Origin: Acidobacteriota bacterium | GTDB taxonomy: Bacteria > Acidobacteriota > Blastocatellia > Pyrinomonadales > Pyrinomonadaceae | DNA: 64,000 nt | Reading direction: 5' to 3' | Assembly (NCBI GenBank): GCA_019639115.1 | Contig: JAHBSM010000008.1 | Coordinates: forward strand, 62,001-126,000 | Part shown: positions 17,528-25,004 of the stretch, in pieces | Position numbering within the stretch: the stretch's first letter is position 1 | Layout: every line of letters begins with the position of its first letter | Notes under the pieces: generated by a model | The model's input: only the letters and a program-made list of their open reading frames with translations | Told to the model about the DNA's origin: nothing | The model's database searches: none | Position numbers and translations under genes: made by a program

Positions 17528-18432
17528 CAAAGCACCGGTATCAACAGCTTGTCAGCCTCGCCCATCATTACCTGCTTGACCGACGCGGCATAATAGCCGA
17601 TGGCCGACATCATCGGGAGCCGTCTTCCGTCGTAGGCACAGTCCTCCGCGAGCAGGCTCAGAAGTCGTGCCTTGGCCGGACGATCGAGCGCTATCCGATG
17701 CGGGTCGGCCGGCGGTATCACGGGATCCGCCAACATTTCGAACACTCTGACATCCACGAAAGGGCGGAGCGGCTCGATCAGATCGTCGGCCAGAGGGAAT
17801 GGATTGTATTGGTTCTTGTGATTGATGCCTAGGCTAGGATGTAGCCCGGTCCCTACGATCGCTCGTGCGGTCGCGGCCCGGACGATGGCATAGCCGTAGT
17901 TAAGCAACATATTGTGATCGTGCGCTTCACGGTCACGCCGAAAGTCGTCCCCGAAGAGCTTTCGCCAATATTGGCGTGCGGCGAATGCCTCGAGATTCTC
18001 GGAGTCCCCGCTTTTTACTCGCCCCGCGATCTCCCGTAGTGCGGTGCCGTCCCGGCCACAGATCTCAAGCGAACGCGCCTGATTGGCGATCTTTGCCGAA
18101 ATGATCGCGGCCCAGAGTCGCTTTTTTGTCGGGAGCGACACTTCGATCTGAGCATTCAATATCTTTGTCTGGATCGAATTAACAGAAAAAGGAATGGTAA
18201 GGCTGGACGGCAGATGCTTCTGGTCAGTAAAGATCACAGCCACATTCTGCTCGGCGAGCGAGCGCATCACCGACGACGTTATAAGAAGTTGCGGGCTGTC
18301 GAGTATCAGCACCCCGAGGTCCTCGATCGGCACCGAGCCGACCTTGAGACCGTCTTTCTCGATGACAAGCTGTTCGTCCTTAGTGTGAACGTAAGTTCCG
18401 TGCGTCGATATTTCAATGGTTCGCTTGATCAT
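17527..18432 (-). CDS. cas1: CRISPR-associated integrase Cas1 (type II)
   Basis: A 301-aa Cas1. The N-terminal beta domain (MIKRTIEISTHGTYVHTKDE) is followed by the helical catalytic domain with SENLEAFAARQYWRKLFG (Glu), HDHNMLLNYGYAIVRAATAR, the conserved His region LHPSLGINHKNQYNPFPLA and DLIEPLRPFVD (Asp); the metal-binding Glu-His-Asp set appears intact. It integrates spacers together with Cas2. Gene order cas9-cas1-cas2 without csn2 or cas4 defines subtype II-C. It lies 34 bp after cas9. Confidence 0.97.
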   Translation of the reverse strand: MIKRTIEISTHGTYVHTKDEQLVIEKDGLKVGSVPIEDLGVLILDSPQLLITSSVMRSLAEQNVAVIFTDQKHLPSSLTIPFSVNSIQTKILNAQIEVSLPTKKRLWAAIISAKIANQARSLEICGRDGTALREIAGRVKSGDSENLEAFAARQYWRKLFGDDFRRDREAHDHNMLLNYGYAIVRAATARAIVGTGLHPSLGINHKNQYNPFPLADDLIEPLRPFVDVRVFEMLADPVIPPADPHRIALDRPAKARLLSLLAEDCAYDGRRLPMMSAIGYYAASVKQVMMGEADKLLIPVL

Positions 18433-18466
18433 ATGCCTCCCTACGGCCGAGCGAACCGATGTATGA

Positions 18467-21412
18467 TCAACTGCTTGCCGTTGTAAGACGCCCCAGCGGA
18501 TCGACCTGAAGTTTGCGAGTGATCTTCTTCAGATGCGCCTGCAGTTGTTGAACAACTCCCGAAACGTATTCAGTCCTTGCGTCGTTCAGAGGCCTGGCAA
18601 TGATAACGACATTGCCGCCGCCTGACATCTTTTGAATGCGTAAAACGCGCAATTCGCCATCGTCTCCACGAAATTCAACATAGTCATTCGCGTGCAGGGC
18701 GAAGAGCTTGTGCCATTCAGGGCCGACATCAGCGGGCTTCCAGTTTCGCTGCGCAGCATAAAATCGCGGCACAAGGACGGCTTTTCGATCTCCCTCTGCA
18801 TTCTCGTAGATATCGACATGATGATTTCCTGCGAGCGGATAGAATTTGTAATCCTTGCCGTCTCTGGCCTTGATGCCCACAAGCGTCTCCGGCGACATCG
18901 TGACGTAAAGACGGACATTTCGGATCGGAGTCTTGCCATTCTTATGGAAAAGCGGCTCAGCAAAGGCTTTTTTTAGATCACCTTCAAATTCCGCTACGCG
19001 CCGGGCAACGATCTCTTTGATCGCGGGATCGACTAGTTTCTCAATTGCAGGCGTTGTCAGCGAGGCAACAGGCTTCTTTACGACATAAACGCCGGGAACA
19101 GACGTAGCTCCGTAAGCGGTCTCCTCAAGCAACTGTCCACGTACCCGCCGCGTCGGCGCGTGTGAGACGACGACCGCGTCCATCGCTGTTTTGACATCGT
19201 CGAGAAAACCTTCCCACGGCATCTCAATGCCTTTTAGTTCCTTGCGGTGAAATTCCTCGTTTTGCGCCGCAAGCCGCGAAATGCATTGGAACAATCCGCG
19301 GTCAGTGAGCGCGATGACTATGGCATCGATAGCATGATGCCGGTGGTCCCAGCGGTTCTTTACGTCAATATCACCGTCCGAGAGGATCGCGTTTATCCCC
19401 CACACGTAACGCAGCTTGCTTGTCGCGCCGCCGGCAATGACCTGGACATATTTATTCTCGTCCGGATGCGCCGGATAAAGCTGCTTCAGATAAGCGCGGG
19501 CCTCGCGACAGATATAGCGCGTGTCCGAAAGCATACGGTTGACCATCTTGCTTTCGTCAACTTCCTTTTGCTCGAATTTTCGTTTCTTTCCGAATGGGAA
19601 TTCATTGATCCTTAGGCCAAATTGATACCATTTCGTTTCGTCTGCTCCCATCCACTCGAACGGGGTGCGGTTCAGCTTTTCATTGTTCTCGTCAGAACTG
19701 CATATCGTTTTATTCATATACGAATCGTCAAACGACCGGCTGTATGGAATGATGTGGTCGATATGCCAGCGGTCGGACATCAGATCTTCCGGCGGGATAG
19801 GCGTGCCTGAGTAGGGCGAGACCCAATTCGCCTCTTTCGCAAGGCGGTATTTGAGCTTGTCTGTGCCGGAAACGGTATCAGGGTCTATGCCATGCAGCCG
19901 GAAGTAGAAGTCGACGGCCTCTCTGTTTGCGGCCTCGTTTGCCTTGATCTGCTTGTTCACACGCTCCTTTTGAAGTTTGGTGAGCTTGAGTTCGCGGGTC
20001 ATCTCGAGACGGATCTGGTCGGGTTTGCCGTATTCGCGAATGATAGCGTTGATGACCTTTCGCATTTCGCCGAGCGCTTTCCTGACAATCGGGTTCCTCA
20101 TCTGCGGCGGTGGCGGAAGCTGGTCAAAGTCACCCGACGGTGCCGCGCCGCGGTGGTCGCCATAAACGGCGGCCGCAGCCTCGTCATAGCGAAGTCCTTC
20201 CATCATCTTCGGCAGTATCTTGCGTATCGCCCTGAGCGAGCAGCGGTAATGGCCGGGTTCGAGTTCGAGCTTCAACAGCTTTTCGATCTCAGCATCGGTG
20301 AATTTCCAGTGGTTGCGCAAGCGGTTCTCAAGCGGCCGATCATCCTCGATGCGGATGATGTCCGTAGTAAGCAGTTCCTGATCCTCGGGCGACATATCGT
20401 CCCACTTTGACCCGATGATCTTAGTAAATTTGTAGGCTGTCGTATTGCCCTTGATCTTCTTTTCAAGGTTGATCCGCATGTCGTCGCTGATCTTGAGCAC
20501 TTTTCTCAGGTCGGCTTCTGTGAACTCCTGCTTCCTCAGTCTTTCTAGAGCGTTGGCGAGAGGTTGCTTCTGCTCCAGCGTCAATTCGATCCAGTCAAGT
20601 GTCTTAACGTCTTGGAGTTTTAGGTTATTTATGTCCTGCCAATACCGCATCCGCTGTGCATCCTGACGGGCCATGTCGCACCGCTTCTTGCCCGGCTCGA
20701 ACGTGCACTTGCCTATCAGGCCTCGTTGCGACGCGATCGGCCGCTGATAAAATGCTGCGTGGCGGATCGCTTCGCATAGCTCCGCTGTGAGGATGTCGGG
20801 ATAATGCACTGCTTGTGTCGCCCAAATCTGATCGAATTCGTCTTCGATCATCGAGCGGTGCGTGTATTGCTTTCGCTTCTTTTCCTTTGAATTCAGCAGT
20901 GCGCCAAGCGTGATGAATTCGCTGTTGGCCATTTCCTCGCGGATCCTCGCTATTTCTTCGTATACAACGCCGTCATCTTTTGATTTCGCGGATTTCCGAT
21001 TCGACTTGAAACCGCGACGTTTTATCAGGTGAAGGAGGGCCCGGCCGATCTGATGAGGTTCGAGTTTTTCTGTTACACCGCGAGCGCGCAATTGGTAAGG
21101 ACAGCCGAGCACGTCAAAGGCCTTCTCAGGACTGCCGTTGATCTCAGGCAAGAGGCCGTTCGCCGTCAACAATGCCTTGACCTTTCGCCTTCGCTGCTGC
21201 TTTCGACGCAGCACGCGACGCCCTCCGCGCGCCGTGCGGCGTTTCAGGTTCTTAGGTGCGGCAGTTTTATCTTCGATGGTTGCGGGAAAGATCCGGACGC
21301 CGGTTGCTACGATATTGTTCGGTGAAGTTGAACCTTCGTTTTGCCCTAGCAATGCCCAACCGACCGATGTAACGCCAAGGTCAAGCCCTAAGATCATCTG
21401 CGATCCTGTCAT
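18467..21412 (-). CDS. cas9: Compact type II-C Cas9 endonuclease (981 aa)
   Basis: RNA-guided DNA nuclease. Start ATG 21412 is chosen because GGAGG lies 5 bp upstream (a TTG at 21424 would give 985 aa). Domains: RuvC-I LGLDLGVTSVGWAL with D11; Arg-rich bridge helix at ~57-85 (RRTARGGRRVLRRKQQRRRK); REC lobe; RuvC-II RLEMTREL with E470; HNH DRWHIDHIIPYSRSFDDSY with H553; RuvC-III HHAIDAIVIAL with D696; then a wedge/PAM-interacting domain to the C terminus. All catalytic residues are present, so it should cut both strands. The size is typical of II-C enzymes and much smaller than SpyCas9. The PAM cannot be read from sequence. It heads the cas9-cas1-cas2 operon and diverges from the tracrRNA. 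Confidence 0.97.
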   Translation of the reverse strand: MTGSQMILGLDLGVTSVGWALLGQNEGSTSPNNIVATGVRIFPATIEDKTAAPKNLKRRTARGGRRVLRRKQQRRRKVKALLTANGLLPEINGSPEKAFDVLGCPYQLRARGVTEKLEPHQIGRALLHLIKRRGFKSNRKSAKSKDDGVVYEEIARIREEMANSEFITLGALLNSKEKKRKQYTHRSMIEDEFDQIWATQAVHYPDILTAELCEAIRHAAFYQRPIASQRGLIGKCTFEPGKKRCDMARQDAQRMRYWQDINNLKLQDVKTLDWIELTLEQKQPLANALERLRKQEFTEADLRKVLKISDDMRINLEKKIKGNTTAYKFTKIIGSKWDDMSPEDQELLTTDIIRIEDDRPLENRLRNHWKFTDAEIEKLLKLELEPGHYRCSLRAIRKILPKMMEGLRYDEAAAAVYGDHRGAAPSGDFDQLPPPPQMRNPIVRKALGEMRKVINAIIREYGKPDQIRLEMTRELKLTKLQKERVNKQIKANEAANREAVDFYFRLHGIDPDTVSGTDKLKYRLAKEANWVSPYSGTPIPPEDLMSDRWHIDHIIPYSRSFDDSYMNKTICSSDENNEKLNRTPFEWMGADETKWYQFGLRINEFPFGKKRKFEQKEVDESKMVNRMLSDTRYICREARAYLKQLYPAHPDENKYVQVIAGGATSKLRYVWGINAILSDGDIDVKNRWDHRHHAIDAIVIALTDRGLFQCISRLAAQNEEFHRKELKGIEMPWEGFLDDVKTAMDAVVVSHAPTRRVRGQLLEETAYGATSVPGVYVVKKPVASLTTPAIEKLVDPAIKEIVARRVAEFEGDLKKAFAEPLFHKNGKTPIRNVRLYVTMSPETLVGIKARDGKDYKFYPLAGNHHVDIYENAEGDRKAVLVPRFYAAQRNWKPADVGPEWHKLFALHANDYVEFRGDDGELRVLRIQKMSGGGNVVIIARPLNDARTEYVSGVVQQLQAHLKKITRKLQVDPLGRLTTASS

Positions 21413-21430
21413 AGGAGCCTCCAAGTAAGT

Positions 21431-21457
21431 TTGATTTTTTTGTTTGATTAGTATAAC
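21431..21457 (+). promoter_or_regulatory. Predicted tracrRNA promoter (overlaps cas9 promoter region)
   Basis: TTGATT (21431-21436) and TATAAC (21452-21457), spacing 15, in a very AT-rich stretch; the start would fall near 21464, just before the anti-repeat. On the minus strand, TATACT (opposite 21450-21455) is a good -10 for cas9, so divergent promoters overlap within about 30 bp. Confidence 0.45.
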
Positions 21458-21463
21458 TTCAAT

Positions 21464-21580
21464 TGCGTTTAGTAGATAAGAGAATACGCCGCTTCTTATA
21501 ACAAGTTAGTTTTTCGAAGCTGACGTAGGAGATCCGAAAGGAACCTATGGCCCTCGCGAAAGCCGGGGCCTTTCATTTTT
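21464..21580 (+). ncRNA. tracrRNA
   Basis: An anti-repeat at 21467-21502 is complementary to nearly all 36 positions of the repeat: a 19-bp stem (GUUUAGUAGAUAAGAGAAU with CUGCUAAAC-side bases, one G-U), a one-base A bulge, 6 bp (CGCCGC), a U-U/U-U internal loop and 8 bp (CUUAUAAC) with the crRNA handle GUUGUGAG. Downstream are a small hairpin with a GAAA tetraloop (TCCGAAAGGA, ~21532-21541, flanked by TAGG/CCTA) and a terminator hairpin. The orientation is opposite to cas9. With Cas9 and RNase III it should process and anchor crRNAs. The 5' end is estimated. Confidence 0.9.
21549..21580 (+). terminator. Terminator of tracrRNA
   Basis: GGCCC(T) at 21549-21554 pairs with GGGGCC at 21565-21570 around a GC-rich loop, followed by TTTCATTTTT. 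It gives the tracrRNA its 3' hairpin. Confidence 0.75.
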
Positions 21581-21655
21581 GTTGATGGCGAGGTCCGGCC
21601 TTGGCGAGAGTATAGGGCCGCACTAAAGTAAAGCCTACTCTGTTCGGCGGGGTTC

Positions 21656-23518
21656 TTAAGCTGTGCCGTTTAGGACGTCGAAGACCTGCAGGGCGTATTT
21701 GACGTTACCGAATGGGGCTGAGACCTGGACGCCGGCGATGACGTCGCGGACGGCGAGGAGCGATTCGCGGGCGATGGCGATGCCTTCGTCGCGTGCGTGT
21801 TCCTTGCTTTTGTCGGAAGCGACGCGCATGCGATCGAGGATATCCGCGGTCACGTTCACGCCCGGCACTTCGTTGTGCATGAACTCGGCGTTGCGATAGC
21901 TGACGAGCGGCCAGATGCCCGCGATGATCGGTATGGGCACGTGTTCGATGCGGTCGAGGAACGTGCGAAGCTGTGCCGTATCGAAGACGGGCTGCGTGAT
22001 GGCGTATTCAGCACCGGCTTCGACCTTCCATTCGAATCGGCGAATCTCCTCATCCAGGTTGACAGCGCCGGGATTGACGCCGACCCCTATCGAGAACGCG
22101 GTCGGGCTGCCTATGGGATTGTTCCCGAGATCCAGGCCGTGGTTCAGCTTATTGACCATGTTGGTCAACCCGATCGAGTCGATGTCAAAAACGGCTGTCG
22201 CGTCGGGATACGGGCCCATCTTTGGCGGGTCACCGGTTATGATCAGCAGATTGTGGAGCCCGAGGGCGGCCGCTCCGAGCAGGTCGCTCATCATGCCCAG
22301 CAGATTGCGGTCGCGACAGCAGTAGTGGAGTACAGCCTCGATGCCGATCTCGCGTTCGACCAGGACCGCCGTGGCCTGGGCCGACATACGCGTTTGAGCT
22401 CGCGGGCCGTCGGGGATGTTGACGCCGTCAACGCCCGCGTCCTTGAGCAGCCGTATCGAATCGAGCGTGGCCGACGCGTCGCAGCCTTTGGGCGGGAGCA
22501 CCTCGACCGAGGTGACGAATTCGCCCCGGGCGATCTTACGCGACCATCGGCTGCGATCTTCTTGCGGGACGACCTCGACGTCCGCCGGTTTGAGGTCCGC
22601 CACGCGGGCTTGCTGATCGGTCCTAAGTCCGACGATCTGCCGCGGACTGATCGACCGGATGGAGTCGGCGATCAGCTTGATATGGGTCGGCGTCGTGCCG
22701 CAGCAGCCCCCCACGAATTTGGCTCCGGCCTGGACGAATCGCTTGGCGAACGTCGCCATATACTCGGGCGAGCCCATGTAGAACTGACGGCCCTGTACGT
22801 CGCGCGGCAGTCCGGCATTCGGCTGTGCGGAAAGGCTGAGTCCGGTCACGTCGCGCATCTTCTCAAGTGCCGACAGCACGTGCGTCGGGCCCATGCCGCA
22901 ATTGAGCCCGATCACGTCCACGCCGAGTTCGTCGAGCCGCGTCGTGAAAGCCTCGGGCGAGGTGCCAAATGTCGTTTTGAGATCCGCCTGGATGGTCATC
23001 TGAGCAACGATCGGCAGATCCGACAGCTCGCGTACGGCGCGGATAGCCTGCTCGATAACGGACAGCTCTGAGAACGTCTCGAGGATGAACAGATCGATGC
23101 CGCCTTCGAGCAAAGCCTCGGCCTGCTCGCGGTATATGTCCTTGGCTTCGTCGAACGAGGTAGGGCCGAACGGCTCGATTCGAAGCCCGAGCGGACCGAT
23201 CGCTCCGGCCACGAATACACGTTCGCCGGCTGCCTCGCGGGCGAGGCGTGCCGCCGCAATGTTGATCTCCCGGAGCCTGGACTCCAAGCCGTAGGGCTGC
23301 AGCTTCGGCCGGATCGCACCAAATGTGTTCGTCTCGATTATGTCGGCTCCGGCGTTGACATACTCCTCGTGTACCTCGCGGACAAGGTCGGGTGCGGCTA
23401 TGTTCAATTCGTCGTAAGAACGATTGATGTATATGCCCTTGTCGTAGAGCCGTGTGCCCATCGCTCCGTCAAAGACAAAGACCGATTCGGAAGCAAGTAG
23501 TTCTCGGAAGTCGCGCAT
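21656..23518 (-). CDS. Bifunctional homocysteine S-methyltransferase / methylenetetrahydrofolate reductase
   Basis: A 620-aa fusion. The N-terminal ~300 residues are a homocysteine methyltransferase domain: FVFDGAMGTRLYDKG, GLNCGMGPTH and the zinc ligands in GGCCGTTPTH. The C-terminal ~290 residues are an MTHFR barrel: RGEFVTSVEVLPPKG, RNLLGMMSDLLGAAALGLHN, ITGDPPKMG, and AEYAITQPVFD. The architecture matches Bacillus YitJ-type proteins. It couples 5-methyl-THF production to homocysteine methylation in methionine synthesis. A SAM-II-like riboswitch and a hairpin that buries the ribosome binding site precede it, so it should be shut down when S-adenosylmethionine is abundant. Confidence 0.93.
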   Translation of the reverse strand: MRDFRELLASESVFVFDGAMGTRLYDKGIYINRSYDELNIAAPDLVREVHEEYVNAGADIIETNTFGAIRPKLQPYGLESRLREINIAAARLAREAAGERVFVAGAIGPLGLRIEPFGPTSFDEAKDIYREQAEALLEGGIDLFILETFSELSVIEQAIRAVRELSDLPIVAQMTIQADLKTTFGTSPEAFTTRLDELGVDVIGLNCGMGPTHVLSALEKMRDVTGLSLSAQPNAGLPRDVQGRQFYMGSPEYMATFAKRFVQAGAKFVGGCCGTTPTHIKLIADSIRSISPRQIVGLRTDQQARVADLKPADVEVVPQEDRSRWSRKIARGEFVTSVEVLPPKGCDASATLDSIRLLKDAGVDGVNIPDGPRAQTRMSAQATAVLVEREIGIEAVLHYCCRDRNLLGMMSDLLGAAALGLHNLLIITGDPPKMGPYPDATAVFDIDSIGLTNMVNKLNHGLDLGNNPIGSPTAFSIGVGVNPGAVNLDEEIRRFEWKVEAGAEYAITQPVFDTAQLRTFLDRIEHVPIPIIAGIWPLVSYRNAEFMHNEVPGVNVTADILDRMRVASDKSKEHARDEGIAIARESLLAVRDVIAGVQVSAPFGNVKYALQVFDVLNGTA

Positions 23519-23527
23519 AAAATTATG

Positions 23528-23549
23528 GCCTCGCTATCCAGCGAGACCA
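23528..23549 (-). promoter_or_regulatory. RBS-sequestering / terminator-like hairpin before the methionine gene
   Basis: On the minus strand GGTCTCGCT-GGAT-AGCGAGGCC folds into a 9-bp stem (one G-U) followed by ATAATTTT and the ATG. The only Shine-Dalgarno-like element (GCGAGG) is within the 3' arm, so the stem could block translation, or terminate transcription, as the expression platform of the upstream riboswitch. Confidence 0.6.
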
Positions 23550-23575
23550 TACATCGAAAGAAAACGAGTTTGGAG

Positions 23576-23628
23576 CAGCTGTTTAGCGGATTATTTAACG
23601 TGGTCGCAAGTCGCCTTAACTCACCACA
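23576..23628 (-). promoter_or_regulatory. SAM-II-like riboswitch
   Basis: On the minus strand the segment GTGGTGAGTTAAGGCGAC, TTGCGACCACGTTAAATA, ATCCGCTAAACAGC matches the SAM-II H-type pseudoknot pattern: P1 GUGGU/ACCAC, the AGUUAA loop, the UUGC element and the conserved GCUAAA tail that forms the pseudoknot. It lies ~60 nt before the homocysteine methyltransferase/MTHFR gene, the expected target. SAM-II is best known in Alphaproteobacteria and Bacteroidetes; SAM-V shares this core and is an alternative. No covariance search could be run. Confidence 0.72.
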
Positions 23629-23700
23629 AATATATTCGGGATTCTGCGTCTTTTAAATTCGATAGTCAAGTGTCGGCATACCAGGCGTAGAGAATAGCTT

Positions 23701-24741
23701 TCAGACCTTCGTGTAGTCGGTAAGCTGCGATTTGTCGCCGAGGACCGATCCCGGACGGATCGTCGCGTTGCGGCCGATGTGACAGCTCCTGCCTATGACG
23801 GCGCCCGATACCTCGGCTCCCGAGGCGACACGCGTGTGAGCCCAGATGACAGAATCCTCGATGACCGTCTTCTCGCCGATCTGAACGCCCGGACCGAGCA
23901 CCGAGTTTAGGATCTTGGCGCCCGGCTTGACCACGACCCCTGCGGCAAAGCGTGAACGCGAATCGATCGCTGCGGCCGTAGCGATATCGGCGTCGCCATT
24001 CGGCTGGGCCGCGAAACCCTTTAGACGCCCGCTAAGCATATCGAGATTTGCGTTGAGATAACTCTCGGGCACGCCTATGTCCCGCCAATATTCGTGGTCC
24101 ATCGTGTAGCCATAAAAGGGAAGCCCGCGTTCGAGTATCACCGGGAAGACGTCGTATTCGAACGATCGATTCTCGCCCAGGGGAACAAGATCCATGATCG
24201 AGGGCTCGAGCACATAGATGCCCGCATTTATCGTATTTGAAGGCAGATCAGAAATAGATTCGCGTGTGGGTTTCTCAAGAAAATTCTCGATCGTTCCGTC
24301 CTCTCGCGTTACCACCAAACCGTACCGCGACGGATCTTCGACCGGTTTCAACGCCAGCGTAGCGGCGGCGCCGCGTGTGCGATGAGCCTCGATCAAGGCT
24401 GCCAGGTCCAGATCCGTCAATATGTCGCCGTTAAGGACGACCGTCGTGTCATCGATGCCGTCTGCGGCGAATCTATACGCGCCGCCCGTGCCCAACGGCG
24501 ACGGCTCTGTGATGAATCGCAGATTTACACCGAGTTCGGCGCCGTCACCCAGGATCTGCTCTATCTTGTCGGGCTGATAGCTGAGCGAAAGCGTTATTTC
24601 ATCGATGCCCGCACGGCGCAGCATCTCTACCTGATACAAAAGGAAGGCACGATTGACGATCGGCACGGCCGGCTTCGGAGTGTAAACGGTCAATGGCCTT
24701 AGCCGAGTGCCTTTGCCGCCCGCAAGTATCACTGCATGCAT
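23701..24741 (-). CDS. Sugar-phosphate nucleotidyltransferase with left-handed beta-helix domain
   Basis: A 346-aa enzyme of the mannose-1-phosphate guanylyltransferase / glucose-1-phosphate uridylyl- or thymidylyltransferase group. The N-terminal Rossmann domain begins MHAVILAGGKGTRLRPLT (nucleotide-binding signature) with TPKPAVPIVN, VVLNGDILTD (metal Asp) and FLEKP; the C terminus (~250-346) is a hexapeptide-repeat beta-helix (VIEDSVIWAHTRVASGAEVS, GAVIGRSCHIGRNATI). It makes an NDP-sugar for glycans. Start ATG 24741 fits the family's conserved N terminus; the ORF opens 33 bp earlier. The exact nucleotide and sugar cannot be told. Confidence 0.87.
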   Translation of the reverse strand: MHAVILAGGKGTRLRPLTVYTPKPAVPIVNRAFLLYQVEMLRRAGIDEITLSLSYQPDKIEQILGDGAELGVNLRFITEPSPLGTGGAYRFAADGIDDTTVVLNGDILTDLDLAALIEAHRTRGAAATLALKPVEDPSRYGLVVTREDGTIENFLEKPTRESISDLPSNTINAGIYVLEPSIMDLVPLGENRSFEYDVFPVILERGLPFYGYTMDHEYWRDIGVPESYLNANLDMLSGRLKGFAAQPNGDADIATAAAIDSRSRFAAGVVVKPGAKILNSVLGPGVQIGEKTVIEDSVIWAHTRVASGAEVSGAVIGRSCHIGRNATIRPGSVLGDKSQLTDYTKV

Positions 24742-24873
24742 AATTACGATCAGGCCCACCGGCCGAAGCAACAAGATTAGGTCAACGACGCGGCTTTTGC
24801 AAAATGACCGACTCCGGATGTCCGCGAAGCGTTCAAAGTGACCGAATCAAATGTTTAACAGTGCCAAAATTTG

Positions 24874-24903
24874 TTGACACCTGCGAAATTTGGGTGCTAT
24901 TCT
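24874..24903 (+). promoter_or_regulatory. Predicted sigma70 promoter of the TPR-protein gene
   Basis: TTGACA at 24874-24879, an 18-bp spacer and TATTCT at 24898-24903 preceded by TG (extended -10). Transcription would begin near 24910, giving a ~95-nt leader before the ATG at 25005. Confidence 0.65.
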
Positions 24904-25004
24904 TCTATCTGCGGGCTCGATCCCGAGACGGTTCAGTCTCCTTCGGTCAAAGCGACAGAGCTAAACCTTTAGGTCTCAGTTCACATTTCGGCACATAGAT
25001 CAAA

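Noticed and set aside
21797..23071. A 424-aa plus-strand ORF opposite the methionine/MTHFR gene.
   Set aside because: Composition and strand indicate an antisense shadow of a well-supported enzyme; no domains.
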